From Lumbricus rubellus (lineage: Eukaryota > Annelida > Clitellata > Crassiclitellata > Lumbricidae): 64,000 bases of DNA. The notes beneath the pieces were generated by a model, which saw nothing but the letters and a program-made list of their open reading frames with translations, did no database searches and had not been told where the DNA came from. The translations under genes and the position numbers were made by a program. Positions 1-11,110 of this stretch are shown here, one piece after another (within the stretch, counting starts at the first letter, position 1; every line of letters begins with the position of its first letter). The DNA lies in NCBI GenBank assembly GCA_945859605.1, contig OX243824.1, forward strand, positions 29,161,948 to 29,225,947. The letters are read 5' to 3'.

Positions 1-321
1 CTCTTAGTTGTTCCGGATTCATTCCTGTTGTTTCTTGAACCTCGTCCAACCACCTTTTTCTTGGTCGCCCTTGTTTTCTCCTTCCCTCTCCGCATACCAG
101 CATCATATTCTTCTCCAAACCATTTGAACGCATAACATGACCAAAAAAGACCAATTTTTTCTTAGCACTGTTTGTTGTAACGACTCATCCATATCGATAC
201 CAATTTCTGTGCGCACCCACTCATTTGTCCTTTTTTCTTTCCAAGATATTCTCTGCATCTTCCTCCAAATCCACATCTCACATGCGTTAATCTTTTTTCC
301 ATTTTCTTGGTCATTGTCCAT
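1..321 (-). pseudogene. RTE-like LINE, C-terminal end (first part, split by an insertion)
   Basis: Read on the minus strand, this encodes the tail of a LINE polyprotein downstream of the reverse transcriptase. It carries the family-typical region with MWIWRKMQRISWKEKRTN, a SFxxHVMR-like segment and a basic end near RWLDEVQETTGM. The sequence runs off the left edge, so the 3' end is not seen. The upstream part of the same frame lies at 1978-2036, beyond an inserted DNA element. At least one frameshift occurs just after the junction. The clade call (RTE or a close APE-type clade) rests on remembered similarity of this C-terminal block. Confidence 0.7.
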
Positions 322-847
322 TATGATGGAGTGAAAAACACGAAAATCAAAATCTGGAAACGTAACAGCAATAAAAAGTTGTCTAATGGTATGGGGGTCA
401 AGAAATCTCACAAAAAGTTTTGAAAAATATTAATGTCTTTGTTTGCCCCCAGAGGGCCAAAGTTTCGAAAAATTGTCTTTTTTAATGAAAATTAAATTTT
501 CTTATGAAATATTTTTCATGCAACACAATATGCCACCACACAATATACCGTTGGAAAGAGCTCTTCAAACTGATTAAAATGATGTATTATATTTTAGAAT
601 AGTCCCATATTTCTAGAAGATATTAACTTTTTACCCCACATTCGCGACATGTCGCTATGCCTGAAAAATGTAAAACACTAATAACTTTTTATCCTTTGAG
701 ATATTTCAACTTGTGATATGTCATTCGATTCAGTTTAAGACGGCTGTTTTAGCGGTGCATTGAAACTTACAAAACCATCCACGAAAAAGTTCCAAATCTC
801 ATGAAACCATACAAAAAGAGGAAAACTAAAGAAAATATTGGGAAAAA
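322..847 (+). repeat. Left terminal inverted repeat arm
   Basis: Pairs in reverse complement with 1478-1977. Shared blocks include the TAATGGTATGGGGGTCAAGA stretch near 385-405, the CGCGACATGTCGC palindrome near 645, and the CATGAAACCATACAAAAAGA block near 800. Divergence is scattered with small indels, so the copy is not very recent. Confidence 0.85.
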
Positions 848-1020
848 TTGCAAAACTATGAAAAAAGGTGTAGAGAAAAACTTGTTGACATTGCAGCCTG
901 CAAATACACCAGTGACAATTGCAAAATGTCCCAAAACCAGAAGATCCCATGAGAGTAAAAGTAAATAGAGTTCCAACATGATCATGGTACAATAATTACA
1001 CTGGACAAGAATTGTTTTTA

Positions 1021-1360
1021 ATTTCGGAAAAACTTTGATTGTTTTCTATAGAAGTTGACGCGCTGAACACGATGGTGTGCTCAGAATTGTTGTATCACGT
1101 AAGGTTTTTGAGAAAAACAATATGCAAGATTTTAACCTAAATACTCATATATTGTATATATTTAAATATACTATAAATTATTATTTTTTATTTCCAAAAA
1201 AACTTTGACTGTTTTCTATAGCAGGTGACGTGCTGAACACGATGGTGTGCTCAGAATTGTTGTATCACGTAAGGTTTGTGATAAAAACAATATGCAAAAG
1301 TTTAGCTGAAATGCTCGTTTATTGCATGCATTTGCAATATACTATAATTTAATTTAATTG
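1021..1360 (+). repeat. Two tandem ~170-bp repeats in the transposon core
   Basis: Two units (about 1021-1190 and 1191-1360) share GCTGAACACGATGGTGTGCT and TGTATCACGTAAGGTTT at the same spacing. They fill most of the loop between the long inverted arms. Subterminal or internal tandem repeats are common in non-autonomous DNA elements; a role as protein-binding sites is inference. Confidence 0.75.
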
Positions 1361-1477
1361 GAAAACAAATCTTTAGAGCAGTTCTTCCTCATAATATTGG
1401 GTGCTGATGACTGTATCACTTAGAAATGTCGAGAAACATGAAGTTAAAGGTTTTCATTGTTATTCCCTGTTCAGTAT

Positions 1478-1977
1478 ATTTTTCCCAATATTTTCCTTTA
1501 GTTTTCCTCTTTTTGTATGGTTTCATGAGCGTTCTAAATTCTTCGTGGATGGTTTTGTAAGTTTCAATGCACCGTTAAAACAGCCGTCTTAAACTGAATC
1601 GAATGACATATCACAAGTTGAAATATCTCAAAGGATAAAAAAGTTATTAGTGTTTTACAGTTTTCAGGCATAGCGACATGTCGCGAATGTGGGGTATCGT
1701 AAAAAGTTAATATCTTCTAGAAAGATGGGACTATTCTGAAAATTAACACATCATTTTATTCAGTTTTGAGAGCTCTTTCCAACGGTGTATTGTATAAGAA
1801 AACCATAAATATTCATTAAAAAAGACAATTTTTCGAAATTTTGGCCCTCTGGGGGCAAACGAAGACATTTTTATTTTTCAAAACTTTTGTGAGATTTCTT
1901 GACCCCCATACCATTAGACAACTTTTTATTGCTGTTACGTTTCCAAATTTTGATTTTCGTGTTTTTCACTCCACCCT
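1478..1977 (-). repeat. Right terminal inverted repeat arm
   Basis: Reverse complement of 322-847. It ends at 1977, directly followed by the ATTGTCCAT duplication. The sequence GGCCCTCTGGGGGCAAACGA near 1843 is the counterpart of the left arm near 442-461. Confidence 0.85.
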
Positions 1978-2036
1978 ATTGTCCATGTCTCACAACCATA
2001 TAATACTGTCGGTATTACCAAAACCTTCACCAGTCT
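1978..2036 (-). pseudogene. RTE-like LINE, part upstream of the insertion
   Basis: The minus strand encodes a VIPTVLYGCETWT segment, the conserved LYGxETWT motif that precedes the C-terminal block of RTE-like LINEs. It is continuous in sense with 1-321 once the inserted element is taken out. It stops near 2036, where a different LINE copy on the plus strand begins, so it is also truncated at its 5' side. Confidence 0.7.
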
Positions 2037-2044
2037 TTATTTCG

Positions 2045-3550
2045 TATCTGTACTCACACGTAGAGGACCTCTATCAAACCAAAAACATACCTGCGGGGTT
2101 AAATCAGGAGATGGAGGATGAAGAAACAGGACCAGAAATACTTAAAGAGGAAATAATAACAGCTATCACTTAAATGAAAAACAACAAGGCGGAAGGAATC
2201 GATAACATACCAGTGGAAATATTAAAGGCATTGGGAGAAAAGGCAATGAACGAAATGATCCAATTCTGTCAGGAGATCTACAAAACTGGAATGTGGCCGG
2301 ACGACTTTCTGCAGACAATACTGATTCCATCAAAGAAAAAGACGAATGCAGTAAGATGCGAAGAATACCGTACGATAAGCTTGCTGACCCATGCTTCGAA
2401 GGTGCTGCTGAGGGTACTGACAAGGAGACTGCAGGCAAAAGCGGAGGCAGACGGGTGTCTTGGGGACGATCAATTCGGATTCAGAAAGGGCAGAGGAACT
2501 AGAGACGCCATCGGAGCTTTGAGAATGCTGACGGAAAGAAGTCTGGAGAACAACCAAGAAGTGTACATATGCTTTGTGGATTACGAGAAGGCGTTCGACA
2601 GGGTAGACTGGAGGAAGCTAATGACAATCCTGAGAAAGATGGGTGTGGACTGGAGAGATAGAAGGTTAAGGGGTGTGAGACAGGGGTGTCCACTCTCACC
2701 CATACTATTCAATCTTTACATCGAAGAGTTGATACGGGAAGCACTACAGGACACGGAAGAAGGAATAAAGGTTGGAGGAAAGATGATAAAGGCGCTAAGA
2801 TTTGCGGATGACCAGGCAATGCTGGCAAGCACAGAAGAGAATCTGCAACACATAATGGATGAACTAAATAGAACCAGCAAAGAATATGGGATGAAGATAA
2901 ACATCAAAAAGACAAAGGTAATGAGAATAAGTAGAGAAGCAAAAGGGAAAAGAATATGAAAATAACAATCAATGAAGAAGAAGTGGAGCAAGTCACTGAA
3001 TTTTGCTATCTAGGAAGCCTGATATCAGAAGATGCGAAGTGCCACTAAGAAATCAAGAAAAGGATTGCAATGGGGAAAGAAGCGTTCACAAAAAGGAAAG
3101 AGCTACTGAAAGGAGTCGAGACATCAAGAAAAGAATGGTCAAGGCACTGATCTGGAGCGTCACACTGTACGGAGCAGAAATCTGGACTATGAGAAAGGAG
3201 GATGTCAAACGAATAGAAGCATTCGAGATGTGGATGGAAAGGATCAGATGGACAGAACATAAATCAAATGAAGAAGTACTGAAGAAGGTGGAAGAGGAAA
3301 GAACCTTGATGAATACAATTAGAACAAGGCAAAGGAACTGGATAGGACATGTACTGAGAGGCAACTCCTTGCAAAGAGACATAGTGGAGGGTAAAATGGA
3401 GGGGAAGAGGGGAAGAGGAAGACCTAGGGAAAAGTTATTGGATTGGATGATGGAGGATGGATATGAAAAACTCAAAGAAAAAGCACAACACCGAGAAGAG
3501 TGGCGTCGTTGGGCATCTGGACCTGCCGAGAGGCAGCTTACCTAAAGAAG
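2045..3550 (+). pseudogene. RTE-like LINE: reverse transcriptase and C-terminus, 5' truncated
   Basis: The frame starts without an initiator in a HVEDLYQ-like linker. A stop lies at 2171-2173, then reverse transcriptase is open from 2174 to 2959. Visible RT landmarks are KAEGIDNIPVE, FGFRKGRGTRDAI, DYEKAFDRVDW, GVRQGCPLSPILFNLYIEE and the catalytic FADD box (RFADDQAM). After a frameshift near 2960 the C-terminal block continues to 3545 ([48 protein letters not shown]). The endonuclease domain is absent. The element meets an oppositely oriented LINE tail to tail near 3550. The copy is dead, though its RT box is intact. Confidence 0.85.
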
Positions 3551-5430
3551 AAGAGACTCACATGACTATCCTTTCATATTTTTTCCAATCCATTCATTGC
3601 AGTTTTCCTATCGCCACCCTACGTTTTATTTTCGTATCGCACTTGCCCTCTTTTTCTATTGCAGATCCTAAAAACGTAAAGCTTGAAACCACCACCTCTC
3701 CGTCTATCAAAAAATTGTCTGCCCCAACTGTTGTCATAATCTTTGCCTTCTTTGTGTTGAAATAAAGATTAGCCTTTTCGCTTTCTCTATTTAGTCATTT
3801 TATCAGTAGTAACAAATCTGCTTTTTTTCTGCCAATAATGTAGTATCATCTGCGTATCTCAAGTTATTCAGTAATCTTCCTGCTATCCATTTACCCTTTT
3901 TACCCTCCTCTATTTCATTATCCTTTCCGCGTACAGGTTAAATAAGACTGGAGACAAGACATGCCTCTGTCTCACTCCTTTCCTTATTTTAAAACTATCT
4001 GTATCTCCAAATTCTGTTCTTATCACCGCTATCTGGTCTTCATACAAACCTTTAAGTAGTGATATAAAATGTTTCGGTATTCCCATCTCAATCAAAGTTT
4101 TCCACATCAATTCATGGTCAATGCAGTCAAAGGCATCTTGTTCCACAGGTTGTTCACGTCATCATCTTCCTTGCATCTCTCTCAAACCTATTCCTTCAAA
4201 CCTATTCCTTATTCCCATTCCATAATCCGGTGTAATTCCATTGCAATCATAATTAAGCATTCAGTCTTTCTCCGTTTTTTAGTTTCTTCAGTTTCATTTG
4301 CAATGTTGAGTTCCACAATCCGCTTCTGGCTTCGTTCTTACATCCCTTATCGTGCTTTTCCATCTTTTGTTTATTAATATGTAGTCGATTTGGTTTCTGT
4401 GTTTCCCATCCGGTGATGTCCATGTGTACAATCTTCTTTTTGGCTGTTGAAACCATGTGTTCATTATTCTCATGCTGTTACCATCACAGAACTCTGTTAG
4501 TCTTTCTCCTGCCTCATTCTGTTCCCTTAATCCATGATTGCTTATCGTATCTCTTTCATTTCCACTGCACTTTCCTACCTTTGCATTAAAGTCATCAATT
4601 GTTATCATTATATCCCCCTTTGGGTGTTCTGTCAATTATGGCTTGTAGATTTATGTAAAACCTTTCATTGACTTCTTCTTTCGCCTCTGATGTTGGTGCA
4701 TATACCTATATGACCGTTAAGTTAACTTTATTTCCTCTGAATCTAACACTCAATATTCTGTCACTCACTGTGTCGTATCCCATTATTGCATTTGCACTTG
4801 ACCTATCACACATGATTGCCATCACATTTCTTCCTTTCTCCTTCTGTCCTGACATTACTATCCTATAGCCATTCAAGTTTAAATGTCCTTGTCCTTTCCA
4901 CCTTGTCTCTCTAATTCCCATGACTGATATGATTTAATCGTTTCATCTCCTTCTGAATGACATCCAACTTTCCGCTCTGCATACTCCATACATTCCATGT
5001 ACCTATCCTCATCCTTTGTTTGCAGCTCAGGTTGAGTCTTTGCCCTTTTGTGCCATCGGCCACTTGACCTCCTTAGTTTTTAGTCCTGTTACATCATTAT
5101 ACCAGATTGCTCCCTACTCTCCATCTCGCTCTTCTCCAGTAGCTGTTGAGTCGCACTCCGGCCTGGGAGTCCCACCATCTCCGACTTTTTTGGCTTTCTT
5201 CATGACGATTTTTTTTGCATATTGACAGGCGTGGTCTGCCATTGCCTTACTCTGGTTTTGCCTGCCGTGCCCGTTCGTTCAATTTCCCATTACAGGAAAT
5301 TTACTAACGGTCTGCACCACTTGAAGGTTCAACACTGTCAACAGCCGAGGTCGGTTCCGAGTCTACGATCAAAAGATGCGTCGGTCAGATCTCCTCCCTG
5401 TTTTACTTTAGCAAGCTAAAGCAGACCATA
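3551..5430 (-). pseudogene. RTE-like LINE with endonuclease, internally deleted
   Basis: On the minus strand, a 5' untranslated part (5430-5226) is followed by a start region with RIGTWNVWSMQSGKLD. The endonuclease/exonuclease/phosphatase domain follows: GIRETRWKGQGHLN, GYDTVSDRILSVRFRG (4706-4921), then DDFNAKVG and NTWFQQPKRRLYTWTSPDG and RNQIDYI (4294-4635). RT resumes at 4146 with DCIDHELMWKTL, GVRQRHVLSPVLFNLY and, near 3860, RYADDT. The RT finger region between 4294 and 4146 is missing, so roughly a kilobase of coding sequence has been deleted. Several frameshifts follow. It is the only copy in the window that keeps an APE-type endonuclease. Confidence 0.85.
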
Positions 5431-5650
5431 ATAATAAGACAATGGTTTTGTCTAGGTTAAGAAAATTCAGCCTTATTGTTAAAACTATTTGAAAGACCAC
5501 AAAGCAGTGACGAAGACTATGGAGTCTATGGGGGGTGGGGTGGGGGTTTAAAACCCTACATTGGCTTAGGAAAAGCTTAGGTTATCATTCACTTAAATAA
5601 GAAAAACAAAACAATTGTTTTTAGTAACAATTGTTTTTCTTACTTTATTC
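5431..5650. other. No gene seen
   Basis: AT-rich spacer with a G-rich patch near 5521-5547 and a short inverted repeat (AACAATTGTTTTT) near 5609-5640. No coding or RNA signal is visible. Confidence 0.5.
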
Positions 5651-6440
5651 TCTTCGATCTAATAGAAGGATATACCAGAAACATACAAGAAAACGTAAAC
5701 ACTCTGTGCAAAGAAGGAGAGGAGGTAGGCCTAATAATTAATAACAGCAAAACTAAAACAATGACATTTGGAGAGAAAACGAACACGACATCAATCAAGA
5801 TTAAAGGGGAGGGCCTGGAGAACGTGGAGGAATTTGTGTACCTGGGAAGCCTGCTAACGTGAGACAATGATTGCGGAAAGGAAATAGCAAGAAGGATAGC
5901 CAAGGCAGCGGTCGGCCTTTGGGAACATAATATGGAAAAGCCGCGAAATTAGTATAAAAACAAAAACTCAAATCCTAAACACATGCATATTTAGCATACT
6001 ACTATATGCATGCGAAACATGGACTATACGCAAGCGTGAAATGGACAAACTGTTGGCGTTTGAGATGAGATGCTACCGGAGAAAATCACATCAGATGGGA
6101 ACAAAAAATAACAAACGTGGAGGTGCGAGCAAGGGTAGGGAACACGAAAAACATCAAACAAATGATAATGGAACGGAAGCTGGGCTTCTTCGGACATGTC
6201 TGCAGGATTAGAAATGACAGACTCATCAAACAAACCATGTTCGGGATGATGGACGGAGCGGGGATTAGGGGCAGGCCATGCAGAGAGTGGTTAGACGACA
6301 TCAAGGACTGGTGCGGTTCGGAAATACACCAAGCGAGCAGAGCGGCACAGGAAAGAGACAAATGGAAACGGATTGTGAGCCATGCGGTTGATACCTACGG
6401 GCACTGAGCCCATGGACCATGATGATGATGATGATGATTC
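5651..6440 (+). pseudogene. RTE-like LINE C-terminus with (TGATGA)n tail
   Basis: This is the last part of RT plus the C-terminal block. It contains EEVGLIINNSKTKTM, NVEEFVYLGSLLT, SILLYACETWTIRKREMDKLLAFEMR, LGFFGHVCRIRNDR, RGRPCREWLDDIKDW and a final DTYGH before the stop at about 6405. At least three frameshifts or stops break the frame. The 3' end is a TGATGA microsatellite at 6418-6437, the simple-repeat tail of this LINE group. The same ending (SYGH-stop, then TGATGA) recurs at 35880-35925, so both belong to one subfamily. Confidence 0.8.
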
Positions 6441-6633
6441 TCTTCGCTACTTTATTCCATTTTTATTTGCTGTAATAGGCCTACTGCTGGGTTGGTGTCA
6501 GTCAGGTCATAAAACCCCTCCATCATAAATTCCTAAAATTTTCATTAGAGCCTCTGCTATAATGAAAAACTATTTCCACAGTGTTAATATTGGCTCAATA
6601 AATAGTGGCTAATGTAGAGAGAATTTTCAACGT
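6441..6633. other. No gene seen
   Basis: AT-rich sequence between the LINE tail and the first RLE-element module. Nothing recognisable. Confidence 0.5.
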
Positions 6634-6817
6634 AACGCAGCGAGTCAGTCGTTGGATTATTCTCTCTGAGTATTTTGAAGCGTTTTGGATTAACGCGAGC
6701 TCGTTACGTCTTGATTTTTATATCTTTGGATTTCTATTGACACCAGGATCAATTATATCTACACACTTTCTTGCATCAAAATCAGGTTTTTTCAACATTA
6801 TAAAGTTAAATCTCATG
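6634..6817 (+). repeat. Probable 5' untranslated module of an RLE-type LINE
   Basis: This ~185-bp block (from ACGCAGCGAGTCAGTCG to AACATTATAAAGTTAAAT) is nearly identical to 18130-18313. In the second copy it lies just upstream of the N-terminal coding region, so I read it as 5' UTR. Here it is fused directly to mid-RT sequence at a CATGAT junction, showing an internal deletion of the N-terminal coding region. Confidence 0.65.
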
Positions 6818-9018
6818 ATGGCCTGCGCCCTCAACACATCGCGGAACTCTTGACAGATCTGGACGCAGGACCTGGATTACTGAGAGCGACGAACGCGTTC
6901 ATCAACCTACTTCTGGCTGGCACCTGCCCTCAAGAGTTTCGCTGCATCTTATTTGGTGGAACTCTTTTTGCGCTTCGCAAGAAATGTGGCGGCCTAAGAC
7001 CGATAGCCATTGGATATGTCTGGCGTAGACTCGCATCTAAATGCGCCAACGCGTTTGCCATCCCGCGTGTCACGCCGTACCTAACCCCTATACAACTTGG
7101 GGTGGGTGTATCAGGAGGCTGCGAGGCTACGTCCCATGCTGCCAGACGATTTTTGAAAAACATGGGCCCACAGTCAATATTGGTCAAGCTTGACATCTCA
7201 AATGCTTTCAACAGCCTACACCGTGATTCCATGTTGGCGTCGGTTGATGAGATCATTCCTGAATTGGCCGCATACTGCCACCATGCCTACGCCGAGGCGT
7301 CATCTCTACAATTCGGCAGGTTTAACATACTATCGCAGGAAGGTTCACAACAGGGAGATCCTTTGGGACCTCTTCCATTCTGTCTGCCGCTCCATCCAGT
7401 TCTAACCCGCTTGGTGTCGCTCTTGGCTTTTGGATACCTCGACGACCTGACGCTTGGCGGGGACCCAGAGATAGTGGAGGCTGACGTGGATTCGATTGAG
7501 GAAGGATGCTCGCGTCTGGGCCTCACGCTCAACCGTACAAAATGCGAGATCATCGCGACCGATTTCGACTTCAACAACATCAATCGAGGCGCTATGCAAC
7601 ATTTCGCCAGAGTCGATCCCATGACGGCCATGCTTCTTGGTGCTCCGCTCACGTCGTCGTCGGCCCTTCCGTCGTCTCTTGACAGATGCGTGACCGACCT
7701 CAAGACCTCGATCGACAGATTGCAACTCGTCGCCAAGCAGGACGCCCTCTTGATCCTGAGATGCTCGCTTGGCTCACCCAGGCTTATCCACCTACTTAGG
7801 TGCACCCCTTGCCATGATCACCCTCGATTGCACGATTACGACGAGCTGCTCAGGGATCCAGGCCGTTCCCAAGATGAGGGACTGGAAGGAGAGGGTGCCA
7901 GCGGCAGAAGCCAAAAAGGCTGGAAGTGCCAACGAAGACACCCTCCTAACTCCCAGTCCCCCTAATCTAATTGTCCACCTACTTGAAAGGATACTAAACA
8001 TTACGCTGACCGACGTCCAATGGTTGCAGGCCTCCCTTCCAATTAGATTAGGGCACCCTCTCCTTCCAGTCTCTCATCTTGGGAACGGCCTGGATCATTG
8101 ACGACGATTCATCCGAATCCACGCGGTCCGAGTGGATGCAGATTACTGAGACGGTAGATCCAACAGACTATCCAGGTCACAAGCCGTCACTACTGGACAA
8201 CCCGCTGTTGCTTAAGACGGTGCTTTCCATCGAGTCCAAGCTACAAGACCCATACGATCGGGCACGATTAAAGGCGTCAATGGCACCACACGCCTCTGAC
8301 TGGCTACACGCCCTTCCACTGACCGCGTTCGACCTCAGATTGAGTGACGAGGCTGTGAGAGTTGCGGTTGGTCTCCGACTGGGCGCGCCCATATGTGAAC
8401 CGCACACATGTGTTTGTGGCGCTCCTGTTTCAGCAAGGGGTTCGCATGGTCTTTCTTGCTCCCTGGGATTCGGTAGACAGGCAAGACACAGCACCATCAA
8501 CGACCTCGTCTACCGAAGTCTAAATAGAGCTGGAACTCCAGCAATCAAGGAGCCGTCGGGCCTCACCAGGTTGGACGGAAAAAGACCGGACGGCCAGACT
8601 CTGATCCTTTGGAGTAACGGGAACGCGTTGATTTGGGATGCGACTGTGGTGGACACGGTGGCCGCCTCGTACGTCCTCGAGAACGCGACCGAAGCCGGGA
8701 GAGCAGCGGAGAAAGCCGCAACAAGGAAAACTACAAAGTACGTCGACCTCCAAAGGACATACATCTTCGTCCCTTTAGCAGTGGAAACAATGGGGCCCAT
8801 CAACACTGAGGGTCTCGCCTTTGTGTCCGAGATTGGTCGCCGGCTGTCAAAGTTAACAAGCTTTTTATTCCAAAACATTTCAATCGCTATCCAGCGCTAC
8901 AATGCCGTTGCCTACCAAGGCACCTTGTCAGGATTACCTGGGGCCATGGACTGGCTACCCTAAGCAATCTAACATTGATATGCTAAAGTAAATCGACACC
9001 TAAACCTTACATTCCAGT
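6818..9018 (+). pseudogene. RLE-type LINE copy 1: reverse transcriptase plus nuclease, rearranged
   Basis: RT is open from 6818 to about 7850, with GGTLFALRKKCGGLRPIAIG, VWRRLASKCAN, VKLDISNAFNSLHRDSM, QQGDPLGP and the FGYLDDLTLGG catalytic box near 7430-7460. A ~120-bp inverted insertion (7854-7972) breaks the thumb region. From 8079 to 8963 a second open frame carries PHASDWLHALP, the knuckle CEPHTCVCG...HGLSC and the nuclease motif KRPDG...[10 protein letters not shown], ending at MDWLP. The 3' UTR ends CCTTACATTCCAGTTA before (TAA)n. The domain order matches RLE LINEs (R2/R4/Hero-like superfamily, known from the literature); the exact clade is not settled. Confidence 0.85.
7854..8097. repeat. 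Inverted duplication inside RLE copy 1
   Basis: The minus strand of 7854-7972 reads RLGGLGVRRVSSLALPAF and onward to SLILGTAWI. This is the segment that should lie in sense here. The sense strand at 8040-8097 keeps the ends of the same segment but has lost its middle. So an inverted full copy sits beside a deleted direct copy, a snap-back arrangement. Confidence 0.8.
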
Positions 9019-9099
<81 letters not shown>

Positions 9100-9148
9100 C
9101 ATAATAATAATAATCATAATAATAATAATAATAATCATAATAATAATC
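9019..9148 (+). repeat. (TAA)n tract with CAT interruptions
   Basis: Tail of RLE copy 1 and head of the next fragment. It has about 40 TAA units, with TAATCATAA variants in the distal third. Confidence 0.9.
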
Positions 9149-9413
9149 TGGACTAGTTTTTAAACAATAGTTAGCAATGAAGTCCCCGAGGGATCCTAAA
9201 TACCTTGGGGTGCAAAAAAGAAGATCTCTGGTATTCACGTGAAGCAGGCTTTCTGTTCCAGAGCATATCAGTCACCATCCAGCGCTACAACGCCGTTGCT
9301 TACCAAGGCACCTTGTCTGGTTTACCCGGAGCTATGGACCGGCCACTCTAAGCAAACTGAAATTGTTCTGTTAAAACTAAACCGAAACCTAAACCTAACA
9401 TTCCTGTTATAAT
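9149..9413 (+). pseudogene. Two RLE-LINE 3' fragments
   Basis: Positions 9183-9213 match the stem-loop 3' end (CCCGAGGGATCCTAAATACC) of the E-type tails seen in the 41-47 kb cluster, here in plus orientation. From 9240 the frame FLFQSISVTIQRYNAVAYQG to the stop at about 9351 is the C-terminus of the copy-1 subfamily. Its 3' UTR again ends ACATTCCTGTTATAATAAT. Confidence 0.75.
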
Positions 9414-9711
9414 AATAATAATAAGAAGAAGAAATTGTTTTCGGCTTGAGTGGTTTCTTTCAATAAATAATAATAAATAATAATAATAATAAACAGTGTT
9501 CAAGGCACTTTAGCTGAGTCAGCTGGCAGCCTCACGCAAGATAACCGTGGGCGGGAGGAAAATACTTAACCTGGGACGCAACCAGCATACATACTTGCGC
9601 CGCATCATACATAAATAAGACAGCGACAACACCTGGAAGTGCGGCTGAGCTGGCAGCCTCACGCAAGATAACTAATAGTAATAATAATAAATAATAATAA
9701 AAATAATATTA
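9414..9711 (+). repeat. Mosaic of RLE-LINE scraps and TAA tracts
   Basis: Short TAA runs alternate with pieces copied from elsewhere. GGCACTTTAGCTGAGTCAG (9505-9525) is a B-type C-terminus. Positions 9545-9671 repeat 25883-26011 almost exactly (nuclease region, YLTWDATSIHTCAASY). The CTGGCAGCCTCACGCAAGATAAC block appears twice, near 9525 and 9651. No frame survives. Confidence 0.7.
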
Positions 9712-9952
9712 ATAGGCCGCATCATAACATTGTCTTCCGGTGATATGAGAGAGACCTGTTTCTTGCTTCAACGCCTCTCTATTACTGTTCAGCGCTTCAA
9801 CTCGGTGGCCTTTCGAGGCACTTTAGCTGAGTCAGATCAATAGAAGATCTAGTAATGACACTTTTATCAACATTTAGAACAATGTCTATTGTTTCTGTTA
9901 TTTATCGTGCTTTATGTGTCTGATGTTGTTTGTCGAAGATATTAAAAGATTT
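9712..9952 (+). pseudogene. RLE-LINE C-terminal fragment, B-type tail
   Basis: Encodes TLSSGDMRETCFLLQRLSIT and FNSVAFRGTLAESDQ, then a stop and a complete 3' UTR ending GAAGATATTAAAAGATTTTATAAATAAT. It is close in sequence to the ends at 23840 and 16722. Confidence 0.8.
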
Positions 9953-10410
<458 letters not shown>

Positions 10411-11026
10411 ATTTGTCAACCACACGTCTGCGAGTGTGGCACGATGATCACCGCTAGAGGAACACACGGCCTCTCCTGTGCTCTGGGTTTTGGTCGTGTC
10501 GCCAGACACGCTGCTATCAACGATTGTCTCCACCGTAGCCTCATCAGAGCCGGCTTTCCAGCGGTCAAAGAACCACGGGACATGCTACGCTCGGACCGGA
10601 TGGCACCACCCTTATCCCATGGAAAACGGGACGCTGCCTGGTATGGGATGTCACCGTGGTCGACACCTTAGCACCTTCCTATCTGCCGTCAACGGCTGTC
10701 ACGGCTGGAGCAGCAGCAGAAATCGCAGATACCAGAAAGGAGAAAAAATATCTGTCAATAACAACCTCACATGACTTCATTCCGCTGGCCCTGGAGACAC
10801 TAGGTCCCATCAATTCTAGGGAATTGATATGTTAATCGATTTAGGTTGGCACTTGTCACGGGCGTCTGACGATCCGAGGGAGACGTCGTTCCTATTCCAA
10901 AGACTGTCAGTACTTATTCAGCGTTTTAACGCTGTGGCCTTCACGGGTTCTTTCGCTAACAGTATGCCCGATTTGGGAGAGGGAGGCTATAAATTGGCAT
11001 AGTAACCTTTTGTAACATGACGAATG
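10411..11026 (+). pseudogene. RLE-LINE nuclease end, G-type tail
   Basis: A decayed C-terminal third. ITARGTHGLSCALGFGRVARH is the end of the zinc knuckle, then HRSLIRAGFPAVKEP, then, in shifted frames, nuclease remnants with the RPD site damaged. The end reads ETSFLFQRLSVLIQRFNAVA and FTGSFANSMPDLGEGGYKLA with a stop near 11000. The 3' UTR ends AACATGACGAATGATAATAAT. Multiple frameshifts make it non-functional. Confidence 0.8.

Positions 11027-11108
<82 letters not shown>
11027..11108 (+). repeat. (TAA)n tract
   Basis: About 26 uninterrupted units between two RLE-LINE copies. Confidence 0.9.

Positions 11109-11110
<2 letters not shown>

Larger units (their letters stand above)
322..1977. 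mobile_element. Non-autonomous DNA transposon with ~500-bp terminal inverted repeats
   Basis: The outer ~500 bp on each side are imperfect reverse complements (322-847 and 1478-1977). The ends read TATGATGGAGTGAAAAACAC on the left and AGGGTGGAGTGAAAAACAC when the right end is reverse-complemented. ATTGTCCAT occurs directly on both flanks (313-321 and 1978-1986), a 9-bp target site duplication. Removing the insert with one duplication copy rejoins the interrupted LINE reading frame, so the boundaries are well supported. No transposase frame exists inside; the short frames are arm sequence. Long TIRs with a 9-bp duplication suggest a Mutator-like origin, but 8-9 bp also fits hAT or Merlin, so the superfamily is open. 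Confidence 0.8.

Noticed and set aside
735..1592. Two similar short frames ending in FNAPLKQPS on opposite strands
   Set aside because: They are the two arms of the inverted repeat read from each side, not a duplicated gene.
8969..9238. Telomeric or centromeric satellite
   Set aside because: TAA is not a known animal telomere unit and the tracts are short, interrupted and always attached to LINE ends.
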